A stretch of 64,000 nucleotides of DNA from assembly GCA_030323885.1 (NCBI GenBank), contig CM059198.1:10578462-10642461 (forward strand). The letters run 5' to 3'. A program made the position numbers and the translations under genes. Positions 21,480 through 31,814 of this stretch are shown one piece after another (the first letter of the stretch is position 1; each line of letters opens with the position of its first letter). The notes under the pieces are model-generated. The model was given only the letters and a program-made list of their open reading frames with translations. It had not been told where the DNA came from and did not search any database. This DNA is from Branchipolynoe longqiensis. Its lineage: Eukaryota > Annelida > Polychaeta > Phyllodocida > Polynoidae.

Positions 21480-22150
21480 CGGTACTCTGTAACCAAAAAG
21501 ATTACTTATTAAACCGGAATCATCTCAACAGAACACCGAAGTGACGCCAGGAATACTGGGTTGAGGAACATTGTGGTATTGAGTAACGTATTTACACCGT
21601 TCTCAGTACAGGCGTGATAAGCTAAGTGTATTTCGTAGGTTTTCTGGTATCGAAACCAACCATACAAGGGGTAGGCCTCTGGGACCTCCCATCTCTGTCG
21701 TGTACACTTCTCCCTCCTGCGGCTTCTGCGCCAGCAAGTTGGAGAAAATGCTACGAAACTCGGAGAAACGCCTTATTCAAAAGGGGAATCTATCAAAGAA
21801 ACCCAGGATCATCCCCAACAACACCCTCTATTAGGGTCCGAGAGAATCTCCACAGGAGATGTGACCATGCCAACATCTCTACCTGTATCAAAGCGGGTTG
21901 ATAGAACCATGGTTTCGATATGCACAAAGAATCCTTTGTTCTATCCGTATCGATTTAAAAAAATGCTAATCTAGTCTAAACTGGACTTCAGAAAGTTCTG
22001 AACTTTCAAATCTAGATGCTATAATGCATCATAAACAAGCTCAACCAAAGTTTTTATCTCTACTTACGGTTAAATCACTTGTTGTAGATAAATCCTACTG
22101 GAGCAACTCCACGATCGTCCTCCGGTCGTGAGTTGTTTATGCTAATTGTT
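21480..22150 (-). other. 5' untranslated region of DIRS 2
   Basis: It lies between the gag start and the 5' inverted terminal repeat. No coding sequence is supported. It probably holds the element's promoter, but no core motif is convincing. Confidence 0.5.
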
Positions 22151-22203
22151 GGACCGGATGTGCTTCCCTCTCCCTAGCCTGAGGCTGTATACCGAGGTAA
22201 AAT

Positions 22204-22908
22204 ACATATATATCCCCCAATTTTTAGTCATTAAATCGCTGTGCACATGAGCGCCATAGGTTCGCATGAGCCCTGGTAATTATGATTGGACAGGAAATTA
22301 AATTCTCTTTAATTCAGTACCAACTTTTAAGGGTTTCAAAATTATATTTTCAGTAGAAAATAGCACTTAAAATGGAATTCTTTTTAACTTCAAATTTCAA
22401 TCAGTTTTTTTATTTTTTGCAGTTTCTCTAAAATTAAAACATATACTGTTTTATATGAATTGAAAGCTTGGAACCTCACCTATATAGGGGTATTACTACC
22501 TTTTTCCTGGGTACTTTGATAAACAAATGGCGTTGTTGCACAATTTGGATGTACACTAGCTAATTCTACTCGGGATACCATGACACATCTGCACCTGGGA
22601 ATTACCATGGATTGAGAATGAAAACTGGGAGTTGGTAGTAGTTTTTTATTATCTGTATCGGGCTTATTTCATTGAATAATAAAATGAATCCAAGAGCATG
22701 TTAAAGCTAAGAGAACAAATGTTGTTTCTGCTGTAATAAATTTGTAAAAACCCTTTGTGATTTGTTTTGCTAGGGACCCTGGCAGGGTGTTGAAGTGGAC
22801 CATTTTTTGACAGAATTTGCCATTTGCAACAAGTAATCAGCCTGTGTTTGGTGTACCTGTTAATAATTATATATACAAATGTTTTGCATGGATTTAAAAA
22901 CACTTTCG
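22204..22908. other. non-coding spacer
   Basis: AT-rich sequence between DIRS 2 and the palindromic repeat at 22909. No gene or repeat structure was recognised. Confidence 0.4.
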
Positions 22909-24105
22909 TGTACTGCGAGTACAGGGTGAATACTTTATCTTATAGTAGGTACTCCAAAGTGATTTTTTTCCCAACAGGTCAGTATTACAAGTTATATATC
23001 TGTACACATCTTTAAATCGGATCTCAATGATATAAAAATCATTTAGATCGATTGAATAGCTGCAAAGTTATGAGTGTTTAAAGATTGATTTTTTTACCCC
23101 GATTTGTGCACATTTCCAAATTAGCCAAATCTTGGCTTTTAGGGTCCCACCTGGAAGCTATTTTGCATATGATCTGTCCAATATTAAAGAATCTCATTCT
23201 CTATAGTACAAATAAGAAGTTCAAATTTTTACAGACCATCACTGTTAGTATTTTTTCTGAAATTTCATGTCAAACTTGCTAAATTCCTTAATTTCCAGCA
23301 ACCACCAATAATAAATTCAGTAAAATTCAGAAAAATAGCATAACTCCCGTTCTAATTGTCCTATCACTGCAATCTTTATACCAAAATAACCTGAATTAAA
23401 AGCTCTACATGATGACATAATTTTCTAACTGATCACAGAAAGAAAGACAAAATTCACTTTTAGGCATCGCGAGCTAACAATAGGCACATTCTTGCAGGAG
23501 TCACTTCTCAGACCAACCTTGATGAGCATGATATAAATCTCAACCAAATATTGTTATGGTTAGGTAGAGGAAGACTTGAGCTTTCTGATGATATAATTTT
23601 CAGCACGATCCTGATCAATTTTCAAGGGGCATTGATGTCTTAATGTTTTCACTCCTTCAGTTCAATCAAATTTCCCACTTAAAAACAGCCATGCTTGATA
23701 TGCTAATGAAGCCTAGTTTCTTCTGTCTTTCATTGGTGGTTATTTTTAGCTCAGGTCACTTTGCTCACCAAGGTATCAATTTTAGAGAAGGGACTAGCTC
23801 AGAGTGGATGAAAACAATCTCGGTGAGCATGCAGAGCTGCCGATGGTACCCTCAAACAAGTTTCCATTGACTCTAATTTATTTCATAAACATCAGATATC
23901 CTAAAAGACAAAAAGAACAAGCTTTAATCTCATATAATTTTTATTTCAAACGAAGCAGAATTAGTGTCGATTGAAGTGTTTTAAAAAGGGTTAAAATATG
24001 TCAAATTTTGCGCGGCGGACACCGTATACACCCACTTTGGAGTACCTACTTATAGATCTGGCTAGATAAAAGATTCACCCGGTACTTACAGTACAGGGGT
24101 GAAAA
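22909..24105. repeat. palindromic GGGTGAAT...ATTCACCC repeat, split by a transposon
   Basis: The left part (22909-22942, GTACTGCGAGTACAGGGTGA then ATACTTTATCT) and the right part (24063-24105, AGATAAAAGATTCACCCGGT then ACTTACAGTAC) are inverse-related. They belong with the palindromes at 27418-27465 and 28061-28120. A TAGGTA-family element has inserted between them. Confidence 0.7.
22946..24048. mobile_element. TAGGTA-family transposon with 7-bp target duplication, copy 2
   Basis: It starts TAGGTACTCCAAAGTG and ends CACTTTGGAGTACCTA, exact inverses, with CTTATAG on both sides (22939-22945 and 24049-24055). The termini match copy 1 (TAGGTATCCCAAGTG) apart from a few bases, and the next bases are again GATTTTTT. 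The 1103-bp interior has no convincing gene and little similarity to copy 1, so this is a sister subfamily. Confidence 0.85.
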
Positions 24106-24340
24106 CCAACCCATTAGAAAAGCTGGAGAAGAATTTCGACATGCTGGGGAAATTAATTGAGTGAATAATGTCTTAATTTAAGAAGCAATATTATATGTTT
24201 TTATATTTCCCAGCTACTTTTTAGTTGAAAAATGTAATAAAACATGCAGTTTAATAGACTATAAAAGTGAAATCGACGGCGTACTATGACCGCCATCTTG
24301 TCTTTTTGCATTCTCTCCCATTTCACCAAAATCGTCTGCA
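24106..24340. other. short non-coding spacer
   Basis: No gene. The LINE begins, 5'-truncated, around 24340. Confidence 0.4.
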
Positions 24341-24350
24341 CCAAAACATA

Positions 24351-26884
24351 AACAACATCACACAAAACAGAGATGATGTTGATATCTATTGGGACAACAT
24401 CATCACAGAAATAAGAAAATCAACTGATGAGATGTGTCCAATGAAGAAAATAAAAGTACAAAAAAACCAAGACCCTTGGGTAGACAATGACCTGCTAACA
24501 CTCATCACAACCAAAAGTAAACTGGGTGATAAAGCAAAACGCACAGAAACAATACAAGACAAACTGGCCTACCGCATCGCCAGAAACAACTCTCTCAAAG
24601 CTGTGAGAACAGCAAAAAAGAAATACATAATAAAGCAGGACAAAGACTGAGGAAGCAACACAAACAAATTCTGGAAAAATGTAAACCTATTATTCCAAAA
24701 AAATAACAAAGAAGAGCATACAAACTTCCAAGATAACCAAGGGGCAATGCTCACAGACAAAGATGCAGCAAACAAACTGAACAGACACTTTGCCACAATA
24801 GGGCAAAAGCTGTCAGAACAATTCAAAAAAAGATGGGAAAACAGATCAGAAACTGTGGAGAACGAAATCCCCACCTGCAAAACAGATATGATAGAAGTAA
24901 AAAAATTAATAAATGACATAGACACGAATAAACCAAGTGGAATAGATGAAATACCAACCAAAATACTGAAAGAGGCACTCCAAGCCATCCCGGCCACCAT
25001 AGTAGACCTATTCAACATCTCCTTTGAGCAGGGGTGTTTTATCTCAGCATGGAAAATGGCAACCATCACCCCCATTCACAAAGGTGGAGACAAACAAAAC
25101 ATGGGAAACTACAGGCCAATATCAATTCTTCAAACCCCAGGCAAGCTCATTGAAAAAGTGTTACATAGACACATCAATGAACACCTGGAAAAAAACGATA
25201 TACTAAACGAAAGACAAGGGGGCTTCAGGAAACTGCACTCCACATCAAAAACAATAGCTAACCTAACAAATGACATAATGGCATCAATGAACCAAAAACA
25301 ATTAGTTGGAGCCGCCTTCATTGACTTCAGCAAAGCATTTGACACAGTAGACCACAAAATACTACTGGAAAAACTAAAAACCATGGGCATAAAATCCAAC
25401 ACTATGGATTGGATAAGATGCTACCTGAACAACAGGCAACAGAAAACAAAAATAAACAATACACTATCAGACAACCAACCTGTCACATGTGGTGTACCCC
25501 AAGGGTCAGTGTTAGGGCCACTACTCTTTATAATCTATATAAACGACCTTGAAAAATGGTTGCAAACTGAATGCCTCCAACTATATGCAGATGACACAGT
25601 CATATATGCAAATGGCACCACAGAAGAGGAGGTAATAACTAAACTAAATAAACTCCTACTAAAACTAGATGAGTGGTGTGAGTCCAACAAAATAACCATC
25701 AACACAAGCAAATCAAAAACAGTACTCTTCTCGCATAAACAAATGCCAGAAAGAAAACTACACTGTAAATTAGGAAACCAAACACTAGAAAATGTAGACC
25801 ATTACAAATACCTAGGCCTTGAGTTGGACAGCGAACTAAACTACAACCTATGTATAAATAAAATTATAAAAAAAGTAAACCACAAACTGTGGCTATTTGC
25901 AAACCTAAGAGACTACATGACACAAGAAATGTCAATAAAAATCTTCAAGGGCATGGTGCTCCCCTATTTTGACTATGGAGATGTAAACTACATGGGTGCG
26001 AGAAAAGAACAACTAAAAAAACTGCAAACACTGCAGAACAGAGCCCTAAAAATCTGTCTAAAGCCCCGTTTACACGGGCGATTTAAAACGTTTCATATGA
26101 ACCCACTTGGCCTAGATCGACTCACATTTGGCGTGTAAACGCGGTTCTGTGGCGTTTTAGGGCTGAATCGCTTCATATGAAACGTTTCATCTAGACCACC
26201 TTGCGAGGTAGTATAGATGAAGCGTTTCAGCTGGTTCCCGGCAGTGTTAGGGCCCGATTAGGCCGAAATCTAGTGAATGCGATCATATTTAACAGAATTT
26301 CATACTCAAATAATGAAATTTAATTAAATTAACCTTAAATTCCAAGCGATATTAACGTAGCAGCTACATCTGAGTCGAATCGACGAGTGTAAACTAAACA
26401 GATAGCAGTGCTCACCGGCTACAGGCGCACCACAGGCTGCTGGTTCCCGGCGCCAAAACACTTTTAAAACTCTGTCAGTGTAAACGCGCCTCTAAAACGC
26501 TTCATATAAATCGCCTTCTCTAGAACGTTTCACAATTCCCCGTGTAAACACGGCTTAAGAGTAGGCAAGCTGCACCCAACCTATGACATACACAAAAGAA
26601 CCAAAGTGAAACTACTAGAAAATAGGAGAATAATTCATTTGAAAACATTAGAATATAGCTATAGTCAAAACATTAAACTTCTAACAAAACCACAAAAGGC
26701 TACTAGAGCAAATAATGCGCCACTACTAAAGCAGACCAGAAGCCAAATAAAAGCTCATGAGAGAAGCACGCTGGAAATGGCTGCCAAGGTGTGGAATGCC
26801 CAAACGGTAAAGGAACGACAAATTCCTGACCTAAAAACTTACAAAAAATATCTGTGCAAAATAAGGCTAGGAAACCCCCACTAA
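24351..26884 (+). pseudogene. LINE-1 reverse transcriptase
   Basis: The linker between endonuclease and RT reads NRDDVDIYWDNIITEIRKST. A TGA at 24648 replaces the tryptophan present in LINE-2 (KVWGSN). From 24747 an open frame has the RT blocks: NKPSGIDEIPTKILKEAL, NYRPISILQTPGKLIEKVLH, AAFIDFSKAFDTVDH (motif A), VTCGVPQGSVLGPLLFI and LQLYADDTVIYANG (YADD). The C-terminal domain runs to RALKICLK, is cut by the inserted transposon, then resumes KLLENRRIIHLKTLEYSYSQ and ends LCKIRLGNPH (26884). In active relatives RT primes on nicked DNA. Damage is limited to one stop and one insertion. Confidence 0.9.
26062..26555. mobile_element. non-autonomous inverted-repeat transposon, copy 2
   Basis: It starts AGCCCCGTTTACACGGG and ends CCCGTGTAAACACGGCT; TAA flanks both sides (26059-26061 and 26556-26558). 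LINE-2 provides the uninterrupted sequence at the same place (48165-48185), so the 3-bp duplication is well supported. It is the same family as 425-985, 494 bp long, with no coding sequence. Confidence 0.9.
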
Positions 26885-27308
26885 GCTGCACTGCAAAGGG
26901 GTATGTGATATGTCACGGCCCACCAGTGGGATGCCCAATGGAAGGTAACCATGCCAAAAGTAGCCAGATAACACACCACACAGCTACGCACAAGCCTGTG
27001 ATATGTAAATAGGAGTAGGCTAGTCTAGTAATAAGAGTATAAAAATAAATACATATATACCAAGAAAATCCAAAAAAACTAACATAGGCTACTAACCATA
27101 CCAACCAATTATCTATCTGCTACTGAAATGCAGGCAATCAAATACCTTATCAGCAGCCACTGTGTGGTAAGATAACACCAACACTACAACTGGCCAGCAT
27201 TGAAAACAAGCCTGAGTACCCGGGCTTATATGCTATGGACAGTATAAATACAGCCTCAATAAAAAAAAAATTAAAAAACAACTTATAAGTACCCGTTTGA
27301 TACTGGAG

Positions 27309-27728
27309 AAATAACTACTTACCGAGTCTGGATGTAGGTGTGGGTGTGACAGAAGTGATTATTTACTTCCTGTTCCATACTAAAGCTCTTTTCGCCCGTA
27401 TTTAGACTACGTTGTAGTTCACCCTTGTACCGTAACTTATGTACGGGGTGAATCTTTTATCTGACTAATATCTAGCCAACACTCGAACACATTGCAGCAA
27501 GTCAAGTGCCTTGGCTTTGGCTTTGTCCTTTGAGTTTGACCGTGACATCTCTCCATATTAAATTGATATAAATTACAGGGCTCTTTTCACAAAAAAGCAT
27601 GCAATTTCAAGCGATTGCAAGCAAATTAGAACATTTGCAAAATACACAAAAAGGGATGAAGAAAAAATAACTACTTGCCGAGTCTGGATGTAGGTGTGGG
27701 TGTGACAGAAGTGATTATTTACTTTCTG
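27309..27728. repeat. pair of ~62-bp direct repeats
   Basis: 27309-27370 and 27668-27728 share AATAACTACTT(A/G)CCGAGTCTGG and the following ATGTAGGTGTGGGTGTGACA with almost no changes. They are separated by about 300 bp that contain the 27418 palindrome. Their role is unclear. Confidence 0.7.
27418..27465. repeat. palindromic TTCACCC...GGGTGAA repeat
   Basis: TTCACCCTTGTACCG, a short loop, then GTACGGGGTGAATCTTTTAT. It belongs to the same family as 28061-28120 and the split copy at 22.9/24.1 kb. Confidence 0.65.
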
Positions 27729-28043
27729 CTATTATCGCTCAAGGTCACTCGGTTTTGCCAGTTAGGCGAGTATTAATCAGACTGTGTGCCTTGTGCTTTA
27801 GTCATCATGTTAATCACTGTTTCTTCTATTTATGAATACAACTTCACACGTGCTAAATTGTATAATTACCGCATGTCCACGAAAGAAAGGTTCTCTGCGC
27901 CGGAACATTGCCTAACGTAAATTGACGCCATTAGATTTACTAGTACTGCCACCTTCTGTCAGCTAGCAAGATTGAAAATCTGTTATGGAAATGTGGCGGC
28001 TTCTAGTGGAAAACTGTAACAATTCTCCTGAAGCCACCATGCA
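27729..28043. other. non-coding spacer
   Basis: No supported gene or repeat in this stretch between the direct repeats and the poly-C palindrome. Confidence 0.4.
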
Positions 28044-28134
28044 CCCCCCCCCCCCCCCCTTAGATAAAGGATTCACCCGTACTCGCGTGTACTGCGAGTA
28101 CCGGGTGAATCCTTTATCTACCCCCCCCCCCCCC
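28044..28134. repeat. 60-bp palindrome between two poly-C tracts
   Basis: Sixteen C (28044-28059), then the palindrome 28061-28120 (arms TAGATAAAGGATTCACCC... with inverse GGGTGAATCCTTTATCTA and core GTACTCGCGTGTACTGCGAG), then fourteen C (28121-28134) and a CA run. C tracts on both sides suggest insertion into a single C tract. Apparent reading frames here are low complexity. Confidence 0.8.
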
Positions 28135-28355
28135 GCCCCACACACACACACTACTTTCTTATATTTATTATGTAGCTGGTAAAATGTTAAAGCATGTAGC
28201 TAAAGAATAAAGTATCACAATTAAAGTTTTTTTGGCGAAAGACAATATCAATTGCCGAGATTCGAGGGTGGTAAAATGGATATTAGGTAAGCCAGCAGAT
28301 ATTGTTGCATTAAAATTTGCACAAAACAAGACCTACAGCCTACAGGTGAAACTAC

Positions 28356-28401
<46 letters not shown>
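28356..28401. repeat. (ATC)n microsatellite
   Basis: About fifteen uninterrupted ATC units. Confidence 0.95.
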
Positions 28402-28736
28402 GCTGTCGGTCGCGAGGCGACAAAGACTGCTTTCATTAGTTGACTGCCGCTCTCCATTTAGCTCTCTGCTGTGAGAGTTGCGTCCATGAGTCGGTCTTCA
28501 ATCAATCAATAGGATACAGCTATAATAGGCCTTGAACCTGTTAGCCGCTCTTAATTAATAGAAATGGAGACAGTTCTTCAGATGTGGTCGATAGTAGCAA
28601 CTGTCACTGGCTCCAAGATATATGTAATGCTTGACCAGTATGCATCCAGTCGGGACTTGAAACAGTTCACCGACCCAGATAGCACACAGCCGTCGGCCCG
28701 ACGTCGGCTATTGGTCGGTCCGTCGGCACCCACTTG

Positions 28737-29100
28737 CCACCGTCGGCCCGACGGTGGTGTTCCGACGTTGGGGATCAATCCCTTTCCACTTTTGAGCCAC
28801 CGTCGGGCCACCGTCGGCCCGACGGTGGTGTTCCGACGTTGGGTATCAATCCCTTTCCACTTTTGAGCCACCGTCGGGCCGCCGGTGGTATTCCGATGTT
28901 AGGGTTCAATCCCTTTCCACTTTTGACTCACCGTCGGGCCATCGTCGGGCCGACGGTGTTATTCCGACGTTAGGGTTCAATCCAAATTTCCACTTTTGAG
29001 CCGTCGGACCACCGTCGGGCGGCCGGTGGTGTTCCGACGTTAGGGTTCAATCCCTTTCCACTTTTGAGTCACCGTCGGGCCATCGTCGGCCCGACGGTGG
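28737..29100. repeat. five tandem units of 59-71 bp
   Basis: Each unit has CACCGTCGG..CCGACGGTGGT, GTTCCGACGTT(A/G)GG, (G)TTCAATCCCTTTCCACTTTT. Unit ends fall near 28785, 28855, 28914, 28986 and 29055. Confidence 0.85.
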
Positions 29101-29199
29101 TGGGCAGCCACAGGTTTGCATTCATTTTCCACGTTTGGTCCACCGTCGAGCCGACGGTGGTGGGCCGCGCATGCGCAGTTCTTTAAATTTGGATTCCGG

Positions 29200-29625
29200 C
29201 TCGAGTCGCCAGCGCAACACGTGCGATCGTTGATCAGTGTTCTTTTTCTACCAATAACTCCAGAAATCCCAGGAATTTTAAGGAATTATTTAACAGGTAT
29301 GTTTATTAATATGTTTAGATTATTTTGTAAAAGTTTTGTAATTTATTACGAAGTATTAATGGCATTATTCGTGTTAATACGATTTGAATTATCCGGTACG
29401 GTTTGTTGACTTCGATTCGCCAGCGGAGCACGTGCGATCGTTGACCAGCATTCTTTTTCTACAAATAACTCCAAAAATCGGAGGAATTTTAAGGAATTAT
29501 TTAACAGGTTTGTTTATCATTATGTTTAGATTATTTTGTGAAAGTTTTGTAATTTATTACGAAGTATTAATGGAATTATTCGTGTTAATACGATTTGAAT
29601 TGCCCTGTACGAATGTTGACGAAGA
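29200..29625. repeat. ~208-bp tandem duplication in the element centre
   Basis: Two copies start at TCGCCAGCG(C/G)A(A/G)CACGTG (29209 and 29417) and run through GGAATTATTTAACAGGT and GTTAATACGATTTGAATT. Each has an AACAGGT(A/T)TGT that would serve as a splice donor. No coding role is evident. The end region (29688-29757) matches 43489-43562. Confidence 0.75.
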
Positions 29626-30410
29626 ACCGCCATCTTGGTTTTTTCCGAGAAAATTTTGTCACTATAGTGTCAATACATACAGACTATATTAAATTTATAA
29701 GGTTAGGGTTCTAGATTTCTATTAATTTGGAATAAAACTAATAATCTTTCACCTGTACGTATTGACACTAGAGTGACAGTGTCTTCTCGGCTCGTCGTCG
29801 GTTTCCGCCGTAGGGGCGACGGCGGCAGCCGCCGTCGAGTCAACGGTGGATGGTTGGACAAAACAACGTCGGCCCGACGGCGTTTATCGCCGTCGAGTCG
29901 ACGGTGGATGGTTGGACAAAACGACGTCAGCCCGACGGCGTTTATCGCCGTCGGGCCGACGTTGTTTTGTCGCCGTCGGCTCGTCGGTGGTTTCCGCCGT
30001 CGGGGCGACGGCGGCAGCCGCCGTCGAGTCGACGGCGGGAGCTTGGACAAAACAACGTCGGCCCGACGGCGTTTTCCACCATGGGGCCACCGGAGCAGCC
30101 GCCGTCGGGCCAACGGCTGTGTGCTATCTGGGGACTCTGCTGCTACGACACTCTCCGGCAGGTCATTCCACAGGTCAACCACCCTAAAGCTGAAAAAGTT
30201 GTGTCGCAGGGCCAGTCTGGAGTACCGCTTCCTCAGCTTCAGGGAGTGCCCTCTGGTCCTGGTGTTGGAGTCTCTGATAAGGGGGGCCGCTTGTCTTGTA
30301 GATACCATGGAGATATTTGAATACTTCAATCATATCCCCCCGGGCCCGTCTGTAGTACATTCTCTGGTGAAACTACTGGGAACTGCCAAACTCTAGTTAA
30401 ATGAGGCAAC

Positions 30411-30548
30411 CACTAATACCCCAGTCACACGAGAGCCAGCGTTCACTGCCAACCGTACGGCCAAAATGACGCCAACCACGCAGCGTCCCACTCGATACAT
30501 TGATTCAAAAACGCGGTCGCGCCGCCACGCCTGGACGGCGCCAGGGGT
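30411..30548. other. short spacer
   Basis: It begins near CCAGTCACACGAGAGCCAGC, which could be a transposon end, but no partner end was found. Confidence 0.3.
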
Positions 30549-30945
30549 CCCAGATAGCACAGAGCCGTCGGGCCGACGTTGGCTATTGGTCGCACCGTCG
30601 CCACATATTTTCCACCGTCGGGCCACTGTCGTACCGACGGTGGTGGCCCGCCACTTTTTGCCATTCTTTTTGCACACATTTTCCACCGTCAGGTCGTCGG
30701 TGCTGGTCCGCCACTTTTTGCCATTCTTTTTACATATTTGCCACCATCGGGCCACCGTCGGGCCGACGGTGGTGGTCCGCCGCTCTTTGCCATTTTTTTG
30801 CCACACATTTTCCAACGTCGGACCACCATCGGGCCGTCGGTGGCGGTCCGCTGCTCTTTGCCATTCTTTTTGCACACATTTGCCACCGTCGGGCCACGTA
30901 CCACCGTTGGGCCGTCGGTGGGGGTCCGCCACTTTTTGCCATAGT
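30549..30945. mobile_element. second CCCAGATAGC element, tandem GC-rich array
   Basis: It opens CCCAGATAGCACAGAGCCGT GGGCCGACGT-like, as the element at 28674 does, then carries about five 59-78-bp units of CCACCGTCGGGCC...GACGGTGGTGG plus GTCCGCCACTTTTTGCCATT. The right terminus is degraded or missing: only CCATAGTGGGACC is seen. Not coding. Confidence 0.7.
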
Positions 30946-31362
30946 GGGACCGGCTCCTGGACGAGAAGGAGGAACGAATGGGTCTCTGTGTTGAGTACGC
31001 CTGCTCTTGCATATTTTCTATACTTTCAGCTTATGTGCAACAATTTTCACCCATCTGTTTGCATTGTTTGTAATTTGTGTAGGTGTCTGTGCACAGAGCA
31101 CATTCTTTGATGTTGTATCCATATGTTCACATCCTAGAATATTTTTTAACATTTATTTATTTTTTAAATGAGATGTACACAGTGTGTATGTACTTTTTCT
31201 AGCCATCTGTACACAGCCTTGTATGTATTTGTTCCAATGTATTTGTGTGTTTTGCTTTATTTCAGAGTTGTGTTGTCCTGTAAAGGCTGCAAGCATTTGT
31301 TAACCTCACTGTTGTACGTGTCGAAACGGCTTACTGATTAGATCTCATGGTCTTTTTTCAGG
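30946..31362. other. non-coding spacer
   Basis: T-rich sequence with no supported gene; it ends with a pyrimidine tract and TTTTTTCAG. Confidence 0.4.
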
Positions 31363-31425
31363 CACCTTCATCTGGCAGTGGTTCCGCAACCTGTGGACCA
31401 TGTACGGCAAACTGAAGAAGAAGAG
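31363..31425 (+). pseudogene. possible exon of a MADF/Myb-SANT-like gene, cut by an LTR
   Basis: A strong acceptor (GGTCTTTTTTCAG) precedes a frame reading GTFIWQWFRNLWTMYGKLKK. The W..R..YGKLKK pattern resembles MADF/Myb-SANT-like DNA-binding domains often encoded by Harbinger-type transposons or their host derivatives. The similarity stops exactly where the Gypsy LTR starts (31426), which suggests the LTR inserted into the exon. The continuation was not found elsewhere in the window. Confidence 0.4.
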
Positions 31426-31616
31426 TGTGAAAGTACAACGTCTGAACACTTTGACTTCTGGTTACTGAATGGTTTATTCACGGCGTAGGGCACGCTTGAC
31501 CCGCCGGCTAAACTTTCCATGACGTCATCTCATTTGCATATCTCTTTGTCCCCAACTCTGCATATCGTTAACATATATTAACCACAGGTCTAGACGTCTA
31601 TTACGCATATATCACA
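31426..31616 (-). repeat. Gypsy 1 LTR, outer copy
   Basis: 191 bp. On the minus strand it begins TGTGATATATG and ends CTTTCACA. It contains a TATATTAA-like element and an AATAAA signal (GTGAATAAACC). It differs from the inner copy at two positions. Confidence 0.85.
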
Positions 31617-31623
31617 TCCCCCC

Positions 31624-31814
31624 TGTGAAAGTACAACGTCTGAACACTTTGACTTCTGGTTACTGAATGGTTTATTCATGGCGTAGGGCACGCTTGACCC
31701 GCCGGCTAAACTTTCCATGACGTCATCTCATTTGCATATCTCTTTGTCCCCAACTCTGCATATCGTTAACATATATTAACCACAGGTCTAGACGTCTATT
31801 ACACATATATCACA
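31624..31814 (-). repeat. Gypsy 1 3' LTR, inner copy
   Basis: 191 bp, adjoining a purine tract on the minus strand (GAGGGGGGGA, 31815-31824), as expected for a 3' LTR. A 7-bp GGGGGGA remnant separates it from the outer LTR. Confidence 0.85.

Larger units (their letters stand above)
15288..22203 (-). mobile_element. DIRS-type tyrosine-recombinase retrotransposon 2
   Basis: Minus-strand order: gag (21479-19960), RT-RNase H (19952-16688), recombinase (16740-15780). The inverted terminal repeat pairs 22169-22203 with 15620-15654. The internal complementary region pairs 15373-15396 with 22151-22174 (GGACCGGATGTGCTTCCCTC). Its 3' end lies only about 5 bp from the 5' end of DIRS 1. It is related to DIRS 1 but clearly diverged. 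It contains a 202-bp tandem duplication and a 1.47-kb insert. Confidence 0.85.
24340..27275 (+). mobile_element. CR1/Jockey-group LINE, 5'-truncated (LINE-1)
   Basis: It carries the RT domain and C-terminus of a non-LTR retrotransposon closely related to LINE-2 at 45.8-48.4 kb. The 3' untranslated region runs from about 26885 to an A-rich tail at 27260-27275 (AATAAAAAAAAAATT). The endonuclease is missing. A small transposon (26062-26555) interrupts the C-terminal part. Confidence 0.85.
28674..30132. mobile_element. CCCAGATAGC...GCTATCTGGG element made of GC-rich palindromic arrays
   Basis: The ends are CCCAGATAGCACACAGCCGT and its near-inverse at 30113-30132, with GA on both sides. Removal leaves the LINE-4 frame continuous through ...VAAE-S-VNCF..., supporting the boundaries and a 2-bp target copy. 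Inside are a ~70-bp array (28737-29100), a duplicated AT-rich centre (29200-29625) and a second array of CGTCGGCCCGACGG-type units (29780-30110). The whole is dominated by self-complementary GTCGGGCCGAC words. No transposase. Unclassified. Confidence 0.8.
28500..30410 (-). mobile_element. LINE 3' end (LINE-4), split by a GC-rich element
   Basis: On the minus strand, RARGDMIEVFKYLHGIYK (about 30365-30300) is followed in another frame by IRDSNTRTRGHSLKLRKR and FSFRVVDLWNDLPESVVAAE. This is the C-terminal tail typical of CR1-type RT proteins. It stops at the GC-rich insert and resumes as SVNCFKSRLDAYWSS (28690-28600). A CAATCAATCAAT tract near 28499-28511 marks the 3' end. The element is heavily 5'-truncated. 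Confidence 0.75.

Noticed and set aside
27963..28182. Short frames rich in glycine or proline
   Set aside because: They come from the two poly-C tracts and the palindrome.
28232..28474. Reading frame with a run of isoleucines
   Set aside because: It is just the (ATC)n microsatellite read in one frame.
28578..30944. Many arginine/glycine/proline-rich frames on both strands
   Set aside because: They are by-products of GC-rich tandem palindromes, open in several frames at once, with no protein family match.
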